NCBI GenBank assembly: GCA_002270565.1
Contig: NQMI01000046.1
Location: 64,503 to 128,502, forward strand
Direction of reading: 5' to 3'
Length of the DNA stretch: 64,000 nucleotides
Source of the DNA: Stenocarpella maydis
Lineage: Eukaryota; Ascomycota; Sordariomycetes; Diaporthales; Diaporthaceae
The translations under genes were made by a program, and so were the position numbers. Positions 32,535-44,404 of this stretch are shown here, in pieces (position 1 is the stretch's first letter; the number at the start of each line of letters is the position of its first letter). The notes below the pieces were generated by a model. That model ran no database searches. It was not told the origin of the DNA and saw only the letters and a program-made list of their open reading frames with translations.

Positions 32535-34554
32535 GTCTTGGGGTCCATCAATCTCACGCCGCTACCTTCTAGATGATGTGCGCAGATGGGTTTGCATCCG
32601 GGGCAATTTGCTTCCAGGGGCAAAAGCTGGCTGAGAAGTGTTAAGTCATGTGAGAATAGAAAAATAGGCCAAGGGATTGTGTTAGTCGGATCTGAGGTCT
32701 GATCGCTGCCGCTTGGTGCAAGAAGACATGCTAAGTATGCATGAACTTTTCTCTGTGGTTGCGGTTTGGATTGTGGCAAAGACCATCGTCTAAATAAACA
32801 ACGCCGATCACCAGTTGTCACTAGAACTACTGGATGAGAAAAATGCAACTCCATACCCTGCACAGTGCCCTAGCCTTATCTCATAACCCCCAGTTCACAA
32901 GGATTATCAACAAGTTGAACTGCTTCATCAAGATTCGTTATTCCCTGAAGTCAAAATCAATGAAGCAGCACTGGTTATTAGAGCTGCTAAATAACACATC
33001 TAATTTTGAACTCTTAACCTCCTGGGGGTAGGGTAATAATGAAGCTAGAAAGACCATTATATACTTCACATCCTTAGTTTTTATCCATGTAGCTAGGTAT
33101 AAAAGCTTAATGTAACATTATTTTATCTAATTAGAATATTTAGCGGAGGCTTCCAATCCAGAAACCTAGGAAAACACAAGTAAAAAATGTATTAGTTAGA
33201 GACCTTAATTTACGAAAATCTTTTTTTAGAAGCAAATGAACTAATTTTAATATTTATTTTATATTCTACTTATATTAAGTGCCTTGAAAGCAACAGAATT
33301 ATTCAAATTCATATATCAGACTATACTCACTGTTTACATCAGTGGATCTTTTACATGACTTGTAGAATTGTGTTTTACTGCTTTACCTGCTGAGCCTCGC
33401 TCGTTACACCAAGGCCGGTCCAAATTGATCTGCTTGTTCCCCCCCTTCCACTAAATCAAATCAGCATAATCAAAATTCTAGTAGAGCTCGAGACCGGCTT
33501 CGAATTCCTCCAGGTGAGATTTGCCACCATTTGTTCCATCTTGAGTGATGACGCATCTAGAACCATCGAAGTACAATTTAGCCCTTGAAAGGTAAACATT
33601 GCATAATGTTGGCCGTGAAATCGGCGAGACTCGTTCCAATCCAGTTCAATATCGATTAGTCAACTCCAGCGGCCAAGGTATGTTGCGCTATTCCTTCGAG
33701 CAGCAACATCACGTAACGCCAAGACAAAGTCACAGCTTCGCTTCCCGAACCCGAGAGGCTGTACAAACCTAGCTCCCGACTGACGGCTGAAGGATCACGT
33801 AGATTACAATCCATCAGGCTGCCACGCCCTCGGCGCGGAGTTTCTCACAATCTTTTAACAATCTGACCTCAGCTCAGCGCAGCATGCGGCCTCAACGGAT
33901 ACAGGCACGGCGCAGCGCAATTGCATGTGTGTTTGGGCGCCAAATACGCGGGATGGATTCGCCTACGGTGATGACTGCATGATCGCCAAGCACATTGGGG
34001 ATAACAGTCCTTCGGAGCAAGTCAGCCTTCCTCTGCCGAGTCGGAAAATTGTACACATTTCATAATATCATGTCACGCGGCCTTGTTATGTGACAAGCAA
34101 AGTCTCGAACACGCCTCATCCACCCCGGTCACGGCACCCGAGAACCGTAGTGCGGCTACAATAAGCACCGACCTTCTGCAAGCTGGCTGGTGTGTCGGTG
34201 TCAAGGACGTAGTAATGTCCCGATCGAGGTCTCCGCCCACTGACAGTTGGGAATTCACTTGACACGAAGTGTGTTATCATCTTCAAAGGATTTGCTTGGC
34301 GCAGGCTAAGGCTCTGTGCTAGGAAGATAACACAGTTTTGAACAGACGGGATGTAACAGGTGCGTGGAATCATGTCGACAAGCAGGGTCCTCTAGGAGAA
34401 ATTAACATATTATCTATGTGTGTGTGGAGCCGCGCTGGGTACGAGCAATTGGTGCAAAATGCGGGCATGTTATAGCTATTGGGCGTGTAGCCTTATGGTT
34501 TTATTGATTCACCGTATAGATCCCGTTGCGGTGTAGCGGATACCCATCGAAGCG
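32535..34554. other. Intergenic, PKS upstream region with an AT-rich island
   Basis: A strongly AT-rich island lies at about 32900-33330 and may be an old degraded insertion. The rest has normal composition. A single CGG-N3-CCG (CGGCACCCG) at 34132-34140, about 570 bp before the PKS start, is a possible Zn2Cys6 site but weak evidence on its own. No gene was found. Confidence 0.45.
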
Positions 34555-34560
34555 TATAAA
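34555..34560 (+). promoter_or_regulatory. TATA box of the PKS gene
   Basis: TATAAA 148 nt before the chosen PKS start codon at 34708. Confidence 0.5.
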
Positions 34561-34707
34561 GGCAACGACTTGTTCCGTTATTGAGCTCAGCAAGTTCGTA
34601 TTGCACGACAACTAGGAGTCCGGGGTCTGCTAGTTAACCAGGCTCGCGACTCAGTGTCTCTTACCATCTTCTCATTCCTGGAGAAAGAAATTAGAGTCAT
34701 TCTCACC

Positions 34708-37700
34708 ATGACGAAGATCGCTCATCAAGATCTGGGGACATTCCCAGCTGTGCTCCTTTTTGGGTCTCTCTCGCTATCCTTTGACGTCGCTGCATTCCAC
34801 CAGCTTCGAACTACTGTGGTGGGCACAGAATCCCTTGGTTGGCTCGCGAATACTCTTTCAACCCTTTCCGACGAATGCGAGGCCATATTCGCCGAAATCC
34901 CCAGTTTGAAGAGGGAAAACGTGCGTGAGCAGCTGCTCGAACTGCGAGATGCTCTCTCTACCGGCCGCTCAATTCGTGCGAACCACCACCTTCCCAACAC
35001 CGTACTCGTCCCACTCGTTGTGGCTTCGCACTTAGCCCAATATGTAATCTTGTTGGAGCAGAGTGGGTTGACACATGAGGAGTTCGTCGCCAAGATAGAC
35101 GGGGAGACCTTGGGTCTTTGCACAGGTCTATTAGCCGCCTTCAGTGTGGCCAGCTCGCATAGCCAGGGCGACCTGGAAATGTATGGGGCTGCTTCGGTGC
35201 GCCTTGGTTTACTTGTTGGGCTTGTCGCCGATTCGGGTGAAGCACACAGCCCGTCGAGGTCCCTCAGTGTGGGCTGGAACTCACCCTCGGCCCGCGATGG
35301 CATGCTCCGCACCTTGGAGGATACTCCTGGAGCGTACAAAGCCGTCAGCTACGATGAAAATCGGGCTACTGTCACGGCCAACGCTTCTGCTGTGACACAA
35401 CTACAGTCAAAGTTCAAGACTATTGGGCTCACGGCGACGGAAATTGGCCTGTACGGACGCTATCACTGGCAAGAAAACAGTGATGTTCTCGAAACTGTCT
35501 TGGCTTTTTGCGACGAGCACACCCAGTTTCAACTGCCAGACGCCTCATATACTGCCATACCCACCCGCTCGGACGATGCGAGCGGAAAACGCGTCACAAG
35601 AGGCGCATTGCATTCCCACGCACTGCGCGCTATCTTGGTGGACTCGCCAACATGGCACAAAATCCTGTCTTCTGCATGGATAGGACAAAGCAGAGATGCG
35701 GTATTACTGTCCTTTGGTACGGAAAAGAGTGTGCCCCCCTCTGTCCTTCGAAAAGCAGGCGGCAGACTTGTTCACGTTGCCGACTCGCAATCAGCGGGCG
35801 AGAGCGTACTGTGCAGGGCAGGCCAGAGCCGCCCCGCCTACTCGGAGCGTCCATGGCAAGACGACGATATTGCCGTGGTAGGCATGGCGTGCAAGCTTCC
35901 CGGGGCAAACGACGTGGCTGAGTTCTGGGACCTATTGGCCTCCGCCAAACCGCAGCACCAAGAGATTGGTGCCGGACACCCACGATTCGACTTTCACGAT
36001 ACCCCTAGTCGCTCGGCTGATGATCCGGGCATGCGCAATAGGCGGTGGTTCGCGAACCTGGTCAGCGGCGCAGACCAGTTCGACCACCGCTTCTTCTCCA
36101 AGAGCCCGCGCGAGAGCGCATCCATGGACCCTGCGCAGCGCCTGTTGCTCCAGGTAGCCTACCAGGCTGTGGAGCAGAGCGGCCACCTGAACGGCTTTGG
36201 CACGGAGGGGAGGAATGTTGGTGTTTTCATGGGCACGACAGGCAATGAGTACCAAGCCAACGCTGCGAGCCAGGCTGCCAATGCTTTCACCACCACCGGA
36301 AACCTACAGGGTTTTATAGCTGGAAAGGTCAGCCATTATTTCGGGTGGACAGGACCCGCGATGGTGGTTGACACGGCATGCAGCGGATCCCTGGTTGCCA
36401 TACACCAGGCATGCAACGCACTGATATCCGGGGAGTGCTCAGCAGCATTGGCAGGCGGTGCACACGTCCTGACACAGCCAGCATGGTTCCAGAACCTTGC
36501 GGCTGGCCAGTTCCTCAGTCCCACTGGCCAGTGCAAGCCCTTTGATGCCTCCGCTGACGGCTACTGCCGGGGGGAGGGCGTAGGTGCTGTTTTCCTGAAG
36601 CGGATGGATCGTGCCGTTGCCGATGGGGACTCGATCCTCGGCGTCGTTGCCGCCACGGCCGTTCAGCAGAACCAGAACTGCACTCCAATCTTCGTGCCTA
36701 ACGTGCCCTCGTTGGGTGACCTCTTCCGAACCGTAACCACCAAGGCACGTGTGAAACCATCGCAGATCTCGGTGGTGGAGGCGCACGGCACGGGCACCCC
36801 GGTGGGCGATCCGGCCGAGTATGCCAGCATCAAGGCTGTGCTCGGCGGAGAGAACCGCGACGCGGACAAGCCACTCGTGCTCGGCTCGGTCAAGGGTCTC
36901 ATAGGCCACCTGGAGGGCACTTCGGGCGTTGTGGCCATGATCAAACTTCTCCTGATGCTGCACCTGGGCCTGGTGCCGCCCCAGGCAAGTTTCAAAGCTA
37001 TTAACCCGGCCATAGGAGCACGGCCAGCAGATAATATGATTATTCCCACCAAAACGCAGCCATGGAATGCCGGATTCCGTATGGCACTGATGTAAGTATT
37101 CCCATTAGTATCTTTTCTCGGCTTTCGTATCGTTCTGTCCGCCAGTAGAGCAAAAGCTGACCGTTGATATCCATAGAAACAACTACGGCGCCTCCGGGTC
37201 TAACGCCTCCATGGTACTCGCTCAGCCCCCAACGCTTCAAGCAATACAAACAGCTGCCATGCCCACTGGAGTCAAGTATCCGTTCTGGCTCACTGCTCAC
37301 GACAATGACAGCCTCGGCCGGCGCGCCAAGCTCCTCCGCAGCTACATTGCTCGGGTGCGTGGGCGACACTCGCTCGCCAATCTGTCGTATAACCTAGCCC
37401 GCCAGAGTAACCGTGCTCTCGAGAAAAGCATCATGCTGGCTCCCAGTTCTTTAGATGAGCTGGACCAGAAACTAGCCTCTGTGAGAGGAGGAGAGCCCAG
37501 CCCGGCAGGCGATAAAGCCGTGGTACTATGCTTCGGTGGCCAAGTGTCTACCTTTGTGGGTCTGGACCGCCAGCTCTATGAGCATACGGCTCTCCTGAAG
37601 AGCCACATTGATAGGGTCGATGCGGTAGCCCGCTCTCTGGGCGTGGATAGCATCTTTCCTGGCATTTTCGAGTGCACTCCTCTCCAGGATACGCAACAGC

Positions 37701-40700
37701 TGCAGTTGGCCCTGTTCGCAGTGCAGTACGCAAGTGCACAGAGTTGGATCGACTCCGGTGTGAAGCCTGTCGCCCTTGTAGGCCATAGCTTCGGCGAGCT
37801 GACAGCACTATGTATCTCTCAAGTGCTCTCGCTGGAGGATTCGGTCCGTATGATCACGAACAGGGCCGCCTTGGTTCGCGACGCATGGGGACCTGACAAG
37901 GGCGCCATGATGGCTGCTTCTGACGTGGATCTGACTGATCTTCAGAATATCATTGCAGAGGCCAACATTAAGCACAAGGACTCGCCCGCTAACGTCGCAT
38001 GTTACAATGGGCCTCGAAGCTTCACAATTGCCGGCTCAACGGCAGCCATCGACGCAGTGGCAGACAGTCTGGCCAACTCTCCCATCACAGGTATCAAGAC
38101 CAAGAGGCTTAATGTGTCGAATGCGTTCCACTGTGCCCTTGTGGACGGTCTTATGGATCGGCTGGAACAGGATGCGCGAGGACTCACATTCTGCGATCCT
38201 GTCATTCCAATTGAGTGGGCTGGCGAGAACCCATCTCCCACAGACAAGCTCAGCCCCAAGTTTGTGGCAGACCACATGAGAAATCCAGTCTACTTCCACC
38301 AAGCACTCGAACGGCTGGCTGCCAAGCACAAGTCGTCATCGCTGGCCTTCGTTGAGGCAGGATCCAACTCGACAATAACGCACATGGCATCGCGAGCGCT
38401 CGCAAACGCCAACCTCAAGAATGCGCACTTTCAGGCAGTCAATATTACCAACTGCGAGGACGGATGGACCAAACTGGCTGACACAACATTGGCGCTCTGG
38501 CGTGCTGGTCTCCGCATTAACCACTGGGTCCATCACCCTCTCCAGGCCCGTGCCAGCGCCGACATCAGCCCCTTACTGCTTCCGCCGTACCAGTTTGACC
38601 CAGAGGCAAGGCACTGGATTCAGCTCAAGAACCCACCGAAGCACAGCGGAGCCATTACCGCCCTTCCAGCTCCGGCCGTAAGACCTGCCGAGGAGGGACT
38701 GGTGATCTTTGCTGGATATCAGGGCGGAAAGACAGAGAGGCTGGCTCGATTCCGCATCAACACCTCCAGCCCAGAGTTTGAGAAGCTGCTCTCGGGGCAT
38801 ATGACCCTTCAGACGGCGCCAATCTGCCCCGCAACGGTGCAGATTGGCTTCGTTGTCGACGGCCTGGCAAGTATCCGCCCCGGATATAAGGACGATGGGC
38901 GCACGCCGCAGTTCCAAGACATCCAATACCAGTCTCCCGTGTGCGCGAGCAGCTCCCTCACAACCTGGATCGAGGCCAACGAGGAGGGCGTCGAGGGCTC
39001 CGCTTCTTGGCGCTTTGAGGTGTTCAGCACTGAGACCAATGCCACTCCCCAAAAAGGCACCAAGGTGGTACACACTACGGGACGAGTCGTCTTCATGAAG
39101 AGTGGAGACGCCTCGTTGCAGCGCGAGCTGGCTTACTTTCCCCGACTGTTTGGACATGGCCGGGCGACTGAGCTGCTGACCCGCCCTGACGTGGACGAGG
39201 TGCTTGGCCACCGGAACCTCTACCGCGTCTTTGCCGAGATCGTCGACTACGGCGACGACTACCGTGGTCTACGGAAAATGGTTTCTCGCGGGAATGAGGC
39301 GGCTGGTGTAGTGATCCCCGTGGACAAGAAAGCGCTTTGTTCGAAAGAAGGCCTGAGATTTAGCCCACACCTGTCAGATGCGTTCTGCCAGGTTGCAGGT
39401 GTGTGGGCTAACTTTATGACCACGAGAGCCTCAAGCGATGCCTTCCTTGCCAATGGCATTGGCCAGTGGATTCGGGCACCGGCCAAGAAGACTGCGCCCG
39501 AGGAGCTACATGTATTTGCCACCACACAACGCTCCTCGGACAAACTCCTGCTGTCGGATGTGTTCGTGTTCGATGCCGCTGACGGTTCCCTCTTGGAAGT
39601 GATGCTCGGAATTGCCTACATCCAGATCCCCAAGAGCGCCATGAGCAAGCTACTACGTCGGCTTAGCGACCCTCGATGGTTGGCGTCTAATTCAGCAGTC
39701 CCGGAGACGCCTGTCACTGCTATTGAGCCACAAAGTACCAAGCCTGTTCATATTGGACCACAGCCGACCACAGTTGCGGCACCGCCGACTCAGCAGGCGG
39801 CGCAGCCCGTGCCAAAGGCCTCCAGTACAGGAAATGAGACTTTCAGCAAGGTCAAGGCCATCATCGCCGAGCTTTCGGGCCTGGAGCCCCATGAGATCAG
39901 GGCAGACAGCGAGCTGGCCGACCTCGGTATCGACTCACTGGTGGGTATGGAGCTCATCAACGAGCTCGAGTCTGCCTTCGAGATCAAGCTCCCCGAGACC
40001 GAGATCCAGGCCGTTATGGATATGCCCGGTCTGATGAAATGCCTGCGTCGTACTCTTGGAGACGACTCCTCCGTGGGCGACGGGTCCGACTCGGATACGT
40101 CCACCCTCAACAATGGGGAGGCAACTCCGCCCCTGGTCCAAGCTGCCGATACAGGGCATGCTTCCACGCTGCCCTTCGACGCTGTCATGGGCTCATTTAA
40201 GGAGGTTAAGGCCCTGACTGACGAAAGGATTGCTGAAGTCGGACAGACACACTACGTAGCCGCGGCCTTGCCGCTCCAGGATGAACTCACTGTCGCACTG
40301 ACTCTCGAAGCCTTTGAGGAATGCGGAGCCGGCATTCGAGATGCCCAGCCAGGACAGCGCCTTGAGCGTATCTCCCATGGGTCTGCTAACAAACACTTGG
40401 TGACGTATCTGTATCGCATGCTTGAAACCTTGACGCAGATCATCAAGGTGGATGGAGAGGACAGCATCATACGAACGGCTGTACCGCTTCCTACGAAATC
40501 AAGTCGTGAGGTTAGTACTTGCTACATTCCCATCACTCTCCCCTGCAGTCATTCTCTGCCTTTATTACAAGCAATGACAGAATATGCTTGTTATACCACA
40601 TCCATCCGGAGAACTACCCTGAGAATACAATTGCTAACAAAGCATCCAGATATATGAGGACCTGTCAACTCGCTTCCCCGACCAGCAGACGGCAGACAAG

Positions 40701-42905
40701 CTCACATACTACGCGGGCACAAACCTCTCGCGCGTTCTATCAGGCGCCACCGACGGCGTCAAGCTGATCTTCGGCAGCGCCCGGGGCCGCGAATTGGCAG
40801 CCGGCCTCTACGGGGACTGGCCGATCAACCGGGCCACGTACGCCGGCATGGAAGACTTCCTCACGCGTCTCTCCAGCCGCCTCCAGACGAGCGGCGGCAT
40901 ATTCACCGCCGAGAATCCTCTTCGCATCCTGGAGATGGGGGCGGGCACGGGCGGGACGACGAAGCGGCTTGTGCCCCTGCTGGCCAAGCTCGGCCTGCCC
41001 GTCGAGTACACATTTACGGACTTGTCGCCCTCCCTGGTGGCACAGGCGCGCAAGGCGTGGGCCAAGCAGTACCCGTTCATGCGCTTCGCGGTGCACGACA
41101 TCGAGAAGCAGCCCGCGCCCGAGCTCGCCGGCACGCAGCACCTCGTCGTCGCCAGCAACGCCGTGCACGCCACGCCTTCCCTACAGGACAGCACGCGCTG
41201 CATCCGCGACATCCTGCGGCCCGATGGCTTCCTGTGCCTGGTGGAGATGACCCGTCCCATGTATTGGGTTGACATTGTGTTTGGCCTGTTTGAGGGCTGG
41301 TGGATGTACAACGACGGCCGTGAGCACGTTGCCGCGCACGAGGAGAGGTGGGAGGCTGACCTCCAGGCCAGTGGCTATGGCCATGTGGACTGGATTGACG
41401 GGGACAGCGAGGAGAGCAAGATATGGAAGTTCATTATTGCATCGGCCGACCCGGAGACTAGGTAAGTCTGGCATCATGCTTTCTCTTCCCCATGTATATA
41501 GCCATCCAATCCTAGTTACCCAGCAAGAGATTCTGAGACGTGTTCCTGTTCTAGATTTGTAGTTGCCGCACCACCTCGGGCTCCCCTGGCCACCCAGAAT
41601 AGACCGGGCGTCCCGCGGGAATGTGAGGACCGTGAGAGAGTCATTGCTGGTTACGTCGCTGAGCTGGCTGCTGGCTGGGATAAGTCGTTGCTGGCCCCTG
41701 GATTCCACCCTCGTCGCACAATCGCCGAGCCACGCGGAAGGTGTATCTTGGTCACAGGTGGCACAGGTGGTCTCGGATCGCATCTCGTTGCCAAAGCGCT
41801 GGCTTCTCCCGAGGTGACGCGTGTTGTGTGCCTCAACCGCCGCAACAACAAGCAGGAGGCACGCCAGAGACAATGGCAGGCCCTGCTCAACAAGGGTACT
41901 GGGCTTGCTCCAGCGGACGAGTCCGTCATGGATAGGATTGAAGTCATCGAGGCAGATCTGTCCAAGCCGAACCTCGGAGTGTCAGAGGACGTTTACAGCA
42001 GGCTGGCGGACAATGTCACCGACATTGTGCACAATGCTTGGCTGATGCACTCCAAGTGGCCCATCAAGCGCTTCGAGCCACAGCTTAAGATCATGATGAA
42101 CATGATCGGGCTTGCCCGCGACATCTCTGCACGCCGCTGGCCCATCACCAAGACCCCAGTGACGTTCGAGTTCATCTCGTCCATCGCCACAGTAGGGCAC
42201 CACCCCCTCCGCGGGCAAGACCGCCAGCGGCCCACCGTGCCCGAAGTGCGTGTTTCGGTCGAGAGCGTGCTCCCCACGGGGTACGGCGACGCCAAGTACG
42301 CGTGCGAGCGGCTGCTGGACGCCACGCTGCACCAGCACCCGGGCCGGTTCCGCGCGGCGGCCGTGCGCCTGGGCCAGATCGCCGGCAGCTCGCTCAGCGG
42401 GTACTGGAATCCGACCGAGCACGTCTCCTTCCTCGTCAAGTCGTCGCAGACCCTGCGGGCGCTGCCGGACTTCGGCGGCACGCTCGGCTGGACGCCCGTC
42501 GACGACATGGCCGGGGCCCTGGTGGAAATCCTCCTGCAGCCCGAGTGGGTGCGCCTACACCCAATCTACCATGTCGAGAACCCCGTGCGCCAGCCGTGGG
42601 CAGACATGATCGCCACTCTGGCCGCGGCGCTGGACATCCGGGACGTGATTCCGTTCGCGGAGTGGGTGCGCCGCGTGCGCGAGTGGCCTGTCAAGGCGGA
42701 TAATGGTGCGGATGGCGCCAACCCGGCGTATCTTTTGACTGACTTCCTCGACGACAACTTCACGCGCATGAGTTGTGGTGGCTTGCTGATGGGCACGGCC
42801 AACGCGAGGGAGCATTCGCCTACCCTGGCCAGGGTGGGACCGGTCAGCGAGGACACCACGAGATTGTATGTGGACAAATGGAGGGAGATGGGGTTTTTGA
42901 AATGA
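34708..42905 (+). CDS. Non-reducing polyketide synthase, SAT-KS-AT-PT-ACP-CMeT-R (2626 aa)
   Basis: Core enzyme of the cluster. Exons: 34708-37091, 37177-40510, 40650-41461 and 41555-42905. I chose the ATG at 34708 (context CACCATGA). Domains in order: SAT with Cys138 (GLCTG) and His253 (GRYH); KS with Cys558 (DTACSGS), His693 (EAHGTGT) and His734; AT with Ser999 (GHSFGE); PT with His1336 and Asp1529; one ACP with Ser1715 (GIDSL); C-methyltransferase from about 1795, with the SAM loop EMGAGTGGTT from 2001; and a terminal NAD(P)H thioester reductase with TGGTGGLG from 2244 and the Y2420/K2424 pair. This is the group VII architecture, which methylates the chain and releases an aldehyde instead of using a thioesterase. 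All catalytic residues are present. Related enzymes make citrinin precursors and 3-methylorcinaldehyde. Chain length cannot be read from the sequence. Confidence 0.93.
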
Positions 42906-44043
42906 GCCTAGACATTTGTCCGCGTTCTTGTCAGATGTGTTGCTTGAGACGCCGGCTACCCCGTAGAAGGAGAGGAGGGTGGCGTCCTGTTGGGCTTGCC
43001 TGATTGACTATCCTCGTGGGCAAATATGAGGTAGACGCTGGGTTTTGTTCTCAATCCAACCATGTGTAAGGATCATGTTGAAGGGTTGGTCTTATATTTC
43101 TCACGTCTCTTGCACCTGACGCGGGACTTGGGTTTGGATTGGAGTTGTGCCCGTGCAGAGTTGCTCCACAGATGGAGATGTGTAGTTCAGCTGGGGAGGT
43201 GACTTGCCAGGATGCCGAAATATAAGGCTGGTCCATGCTGATACTGGATTCACAGCATAGCAGCTGCTTATTCTACTCAGACCGAAGTCATTTTCGGTTC
43301 TCAAATGAGCTCGTGTCGGACATGTGAGCCTCTGACTGCAGGCGGTTAAGGTGTTGCAGGACGCTTTGGGTAGCGATGGTGCAATCTGTATTAATAGTCT
43401 GGATTCTGGATATATCCCACCCCCCTGGTTTCTTGACTTGCGTAAGATATTTGTCCGTGCTCTGCATTGATGAGGCACTAGAAGTAATATGACGATGTAT
43501 CTGGTGACGTAAACGCAATAGACTCACCATTATATCTCTCAAGTCCCAACATGTTAAATGCATACTTGAAACAAAACGCATCAAAACATTTTACTATGCA
43601 CAGATACAGGCGCGCTTTGGAGGCTGGTACCGTAACACTCGGCCACTCTCATAGACCCCGGGGTTGTGACGGGATGACGAGCCTCTGTCTGTGTTACAGA
43701 AACATGAACCCCGGGAGGATGCCTCGTCCAAGCACCTGGTTTGTCGAGGAAGAGGTGGCTCTCGGAGGACCCCACACGAGCGGACGGAACGCACGGCCTT
43801 GGAGCTGCGAAGAAGGTCAAGGAACTCGGGCCTCGACCGGGGAAGGGCGGCCTGGATGGCTGAGTGGTAGGTACCACCGCCTGCTCAGGAATCGCAATGT
43901 AACTCACTGTACTAGGGCGTGGGCTCCCACACGGTGAGAACAGGCCCCAGTTCCCTTGCGGATTTACGTCTGCGGCACCTGGTCGCGTCAACAGCGGGGC
44001 TTAGTAGACCACTTAATAAAGGATCAGTAATCCGAAATACGTC

Positions 44044-44082
44044 GTGGTGGTGGTGGTGGTGGTGGTGGTGGTGGTGGTGGTG
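44044..44082. repeat. (GTG)13 microsatellite
   Basis: About 13 uninterrupted GTG units in intergenic DNA. The His-rich frame it creates on the minus strand (43912-44115) is an artefact of the repeat. Confidence 0.85.
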
Positions 44083-44360
44083 ACGTGCAATTGTGCAACA
44101 CCCCCCTGAACTCATTAGTCCATCTCATTTTTCAATGTTCTCGTTTCTCGGCAGTGGGCGTGACCCAACAAACCGCGACACACTGTAGTGTACACTAAGC
44201 CTGCCAGTCCCCGACGATACTTGTGCTCAGATGGGACCGGGGCTCATTTGATGGGTGGTGTACACTAAGATGAGAGATGGCATCGAACGATTTGAAATGG
44301 AGGTGGATCTTGTGGCATACTCGCAGTATTACCCCACCGCCCCCGTAGGGAGTACATTCT

Positions 44361-44404
44361 CTAAGCGCGAAGCGCGATCCGTTTTCTAAGCGCAAAGCGC
44401 AATT
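44361..44404. repeat. Two tandem GCGC-GAA-GCGC palindromic units
   Basis: Two near-identical units separated by CCGTTTT, differing by C/A changes (GCGCGAAGCGCG versus GCGCAAAGCGCA). Each can form a small hairpin. Function unknown. Confidence 0.5.

Noticed and set aside
34132..34140. CGG-N3-CCG as the binding site of the cluster regulator
   Set aside because: Only one clear copy was found upstream of the PKS and I saw no matching set in the other cluster promoters; too weak to call.
43848..43925. tRNA-like GGATGGCTGAGTGGTAGGT segment
   Set aside because: Resembles a tRNA D-arm, but no acceptor stem, anticodon arm or T-loop (GTTCRA) could be folded around it.
43912..44115. Histidine-rich small protein
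   Set aside because: It is the translation of the (GTG)13 microsatellite.
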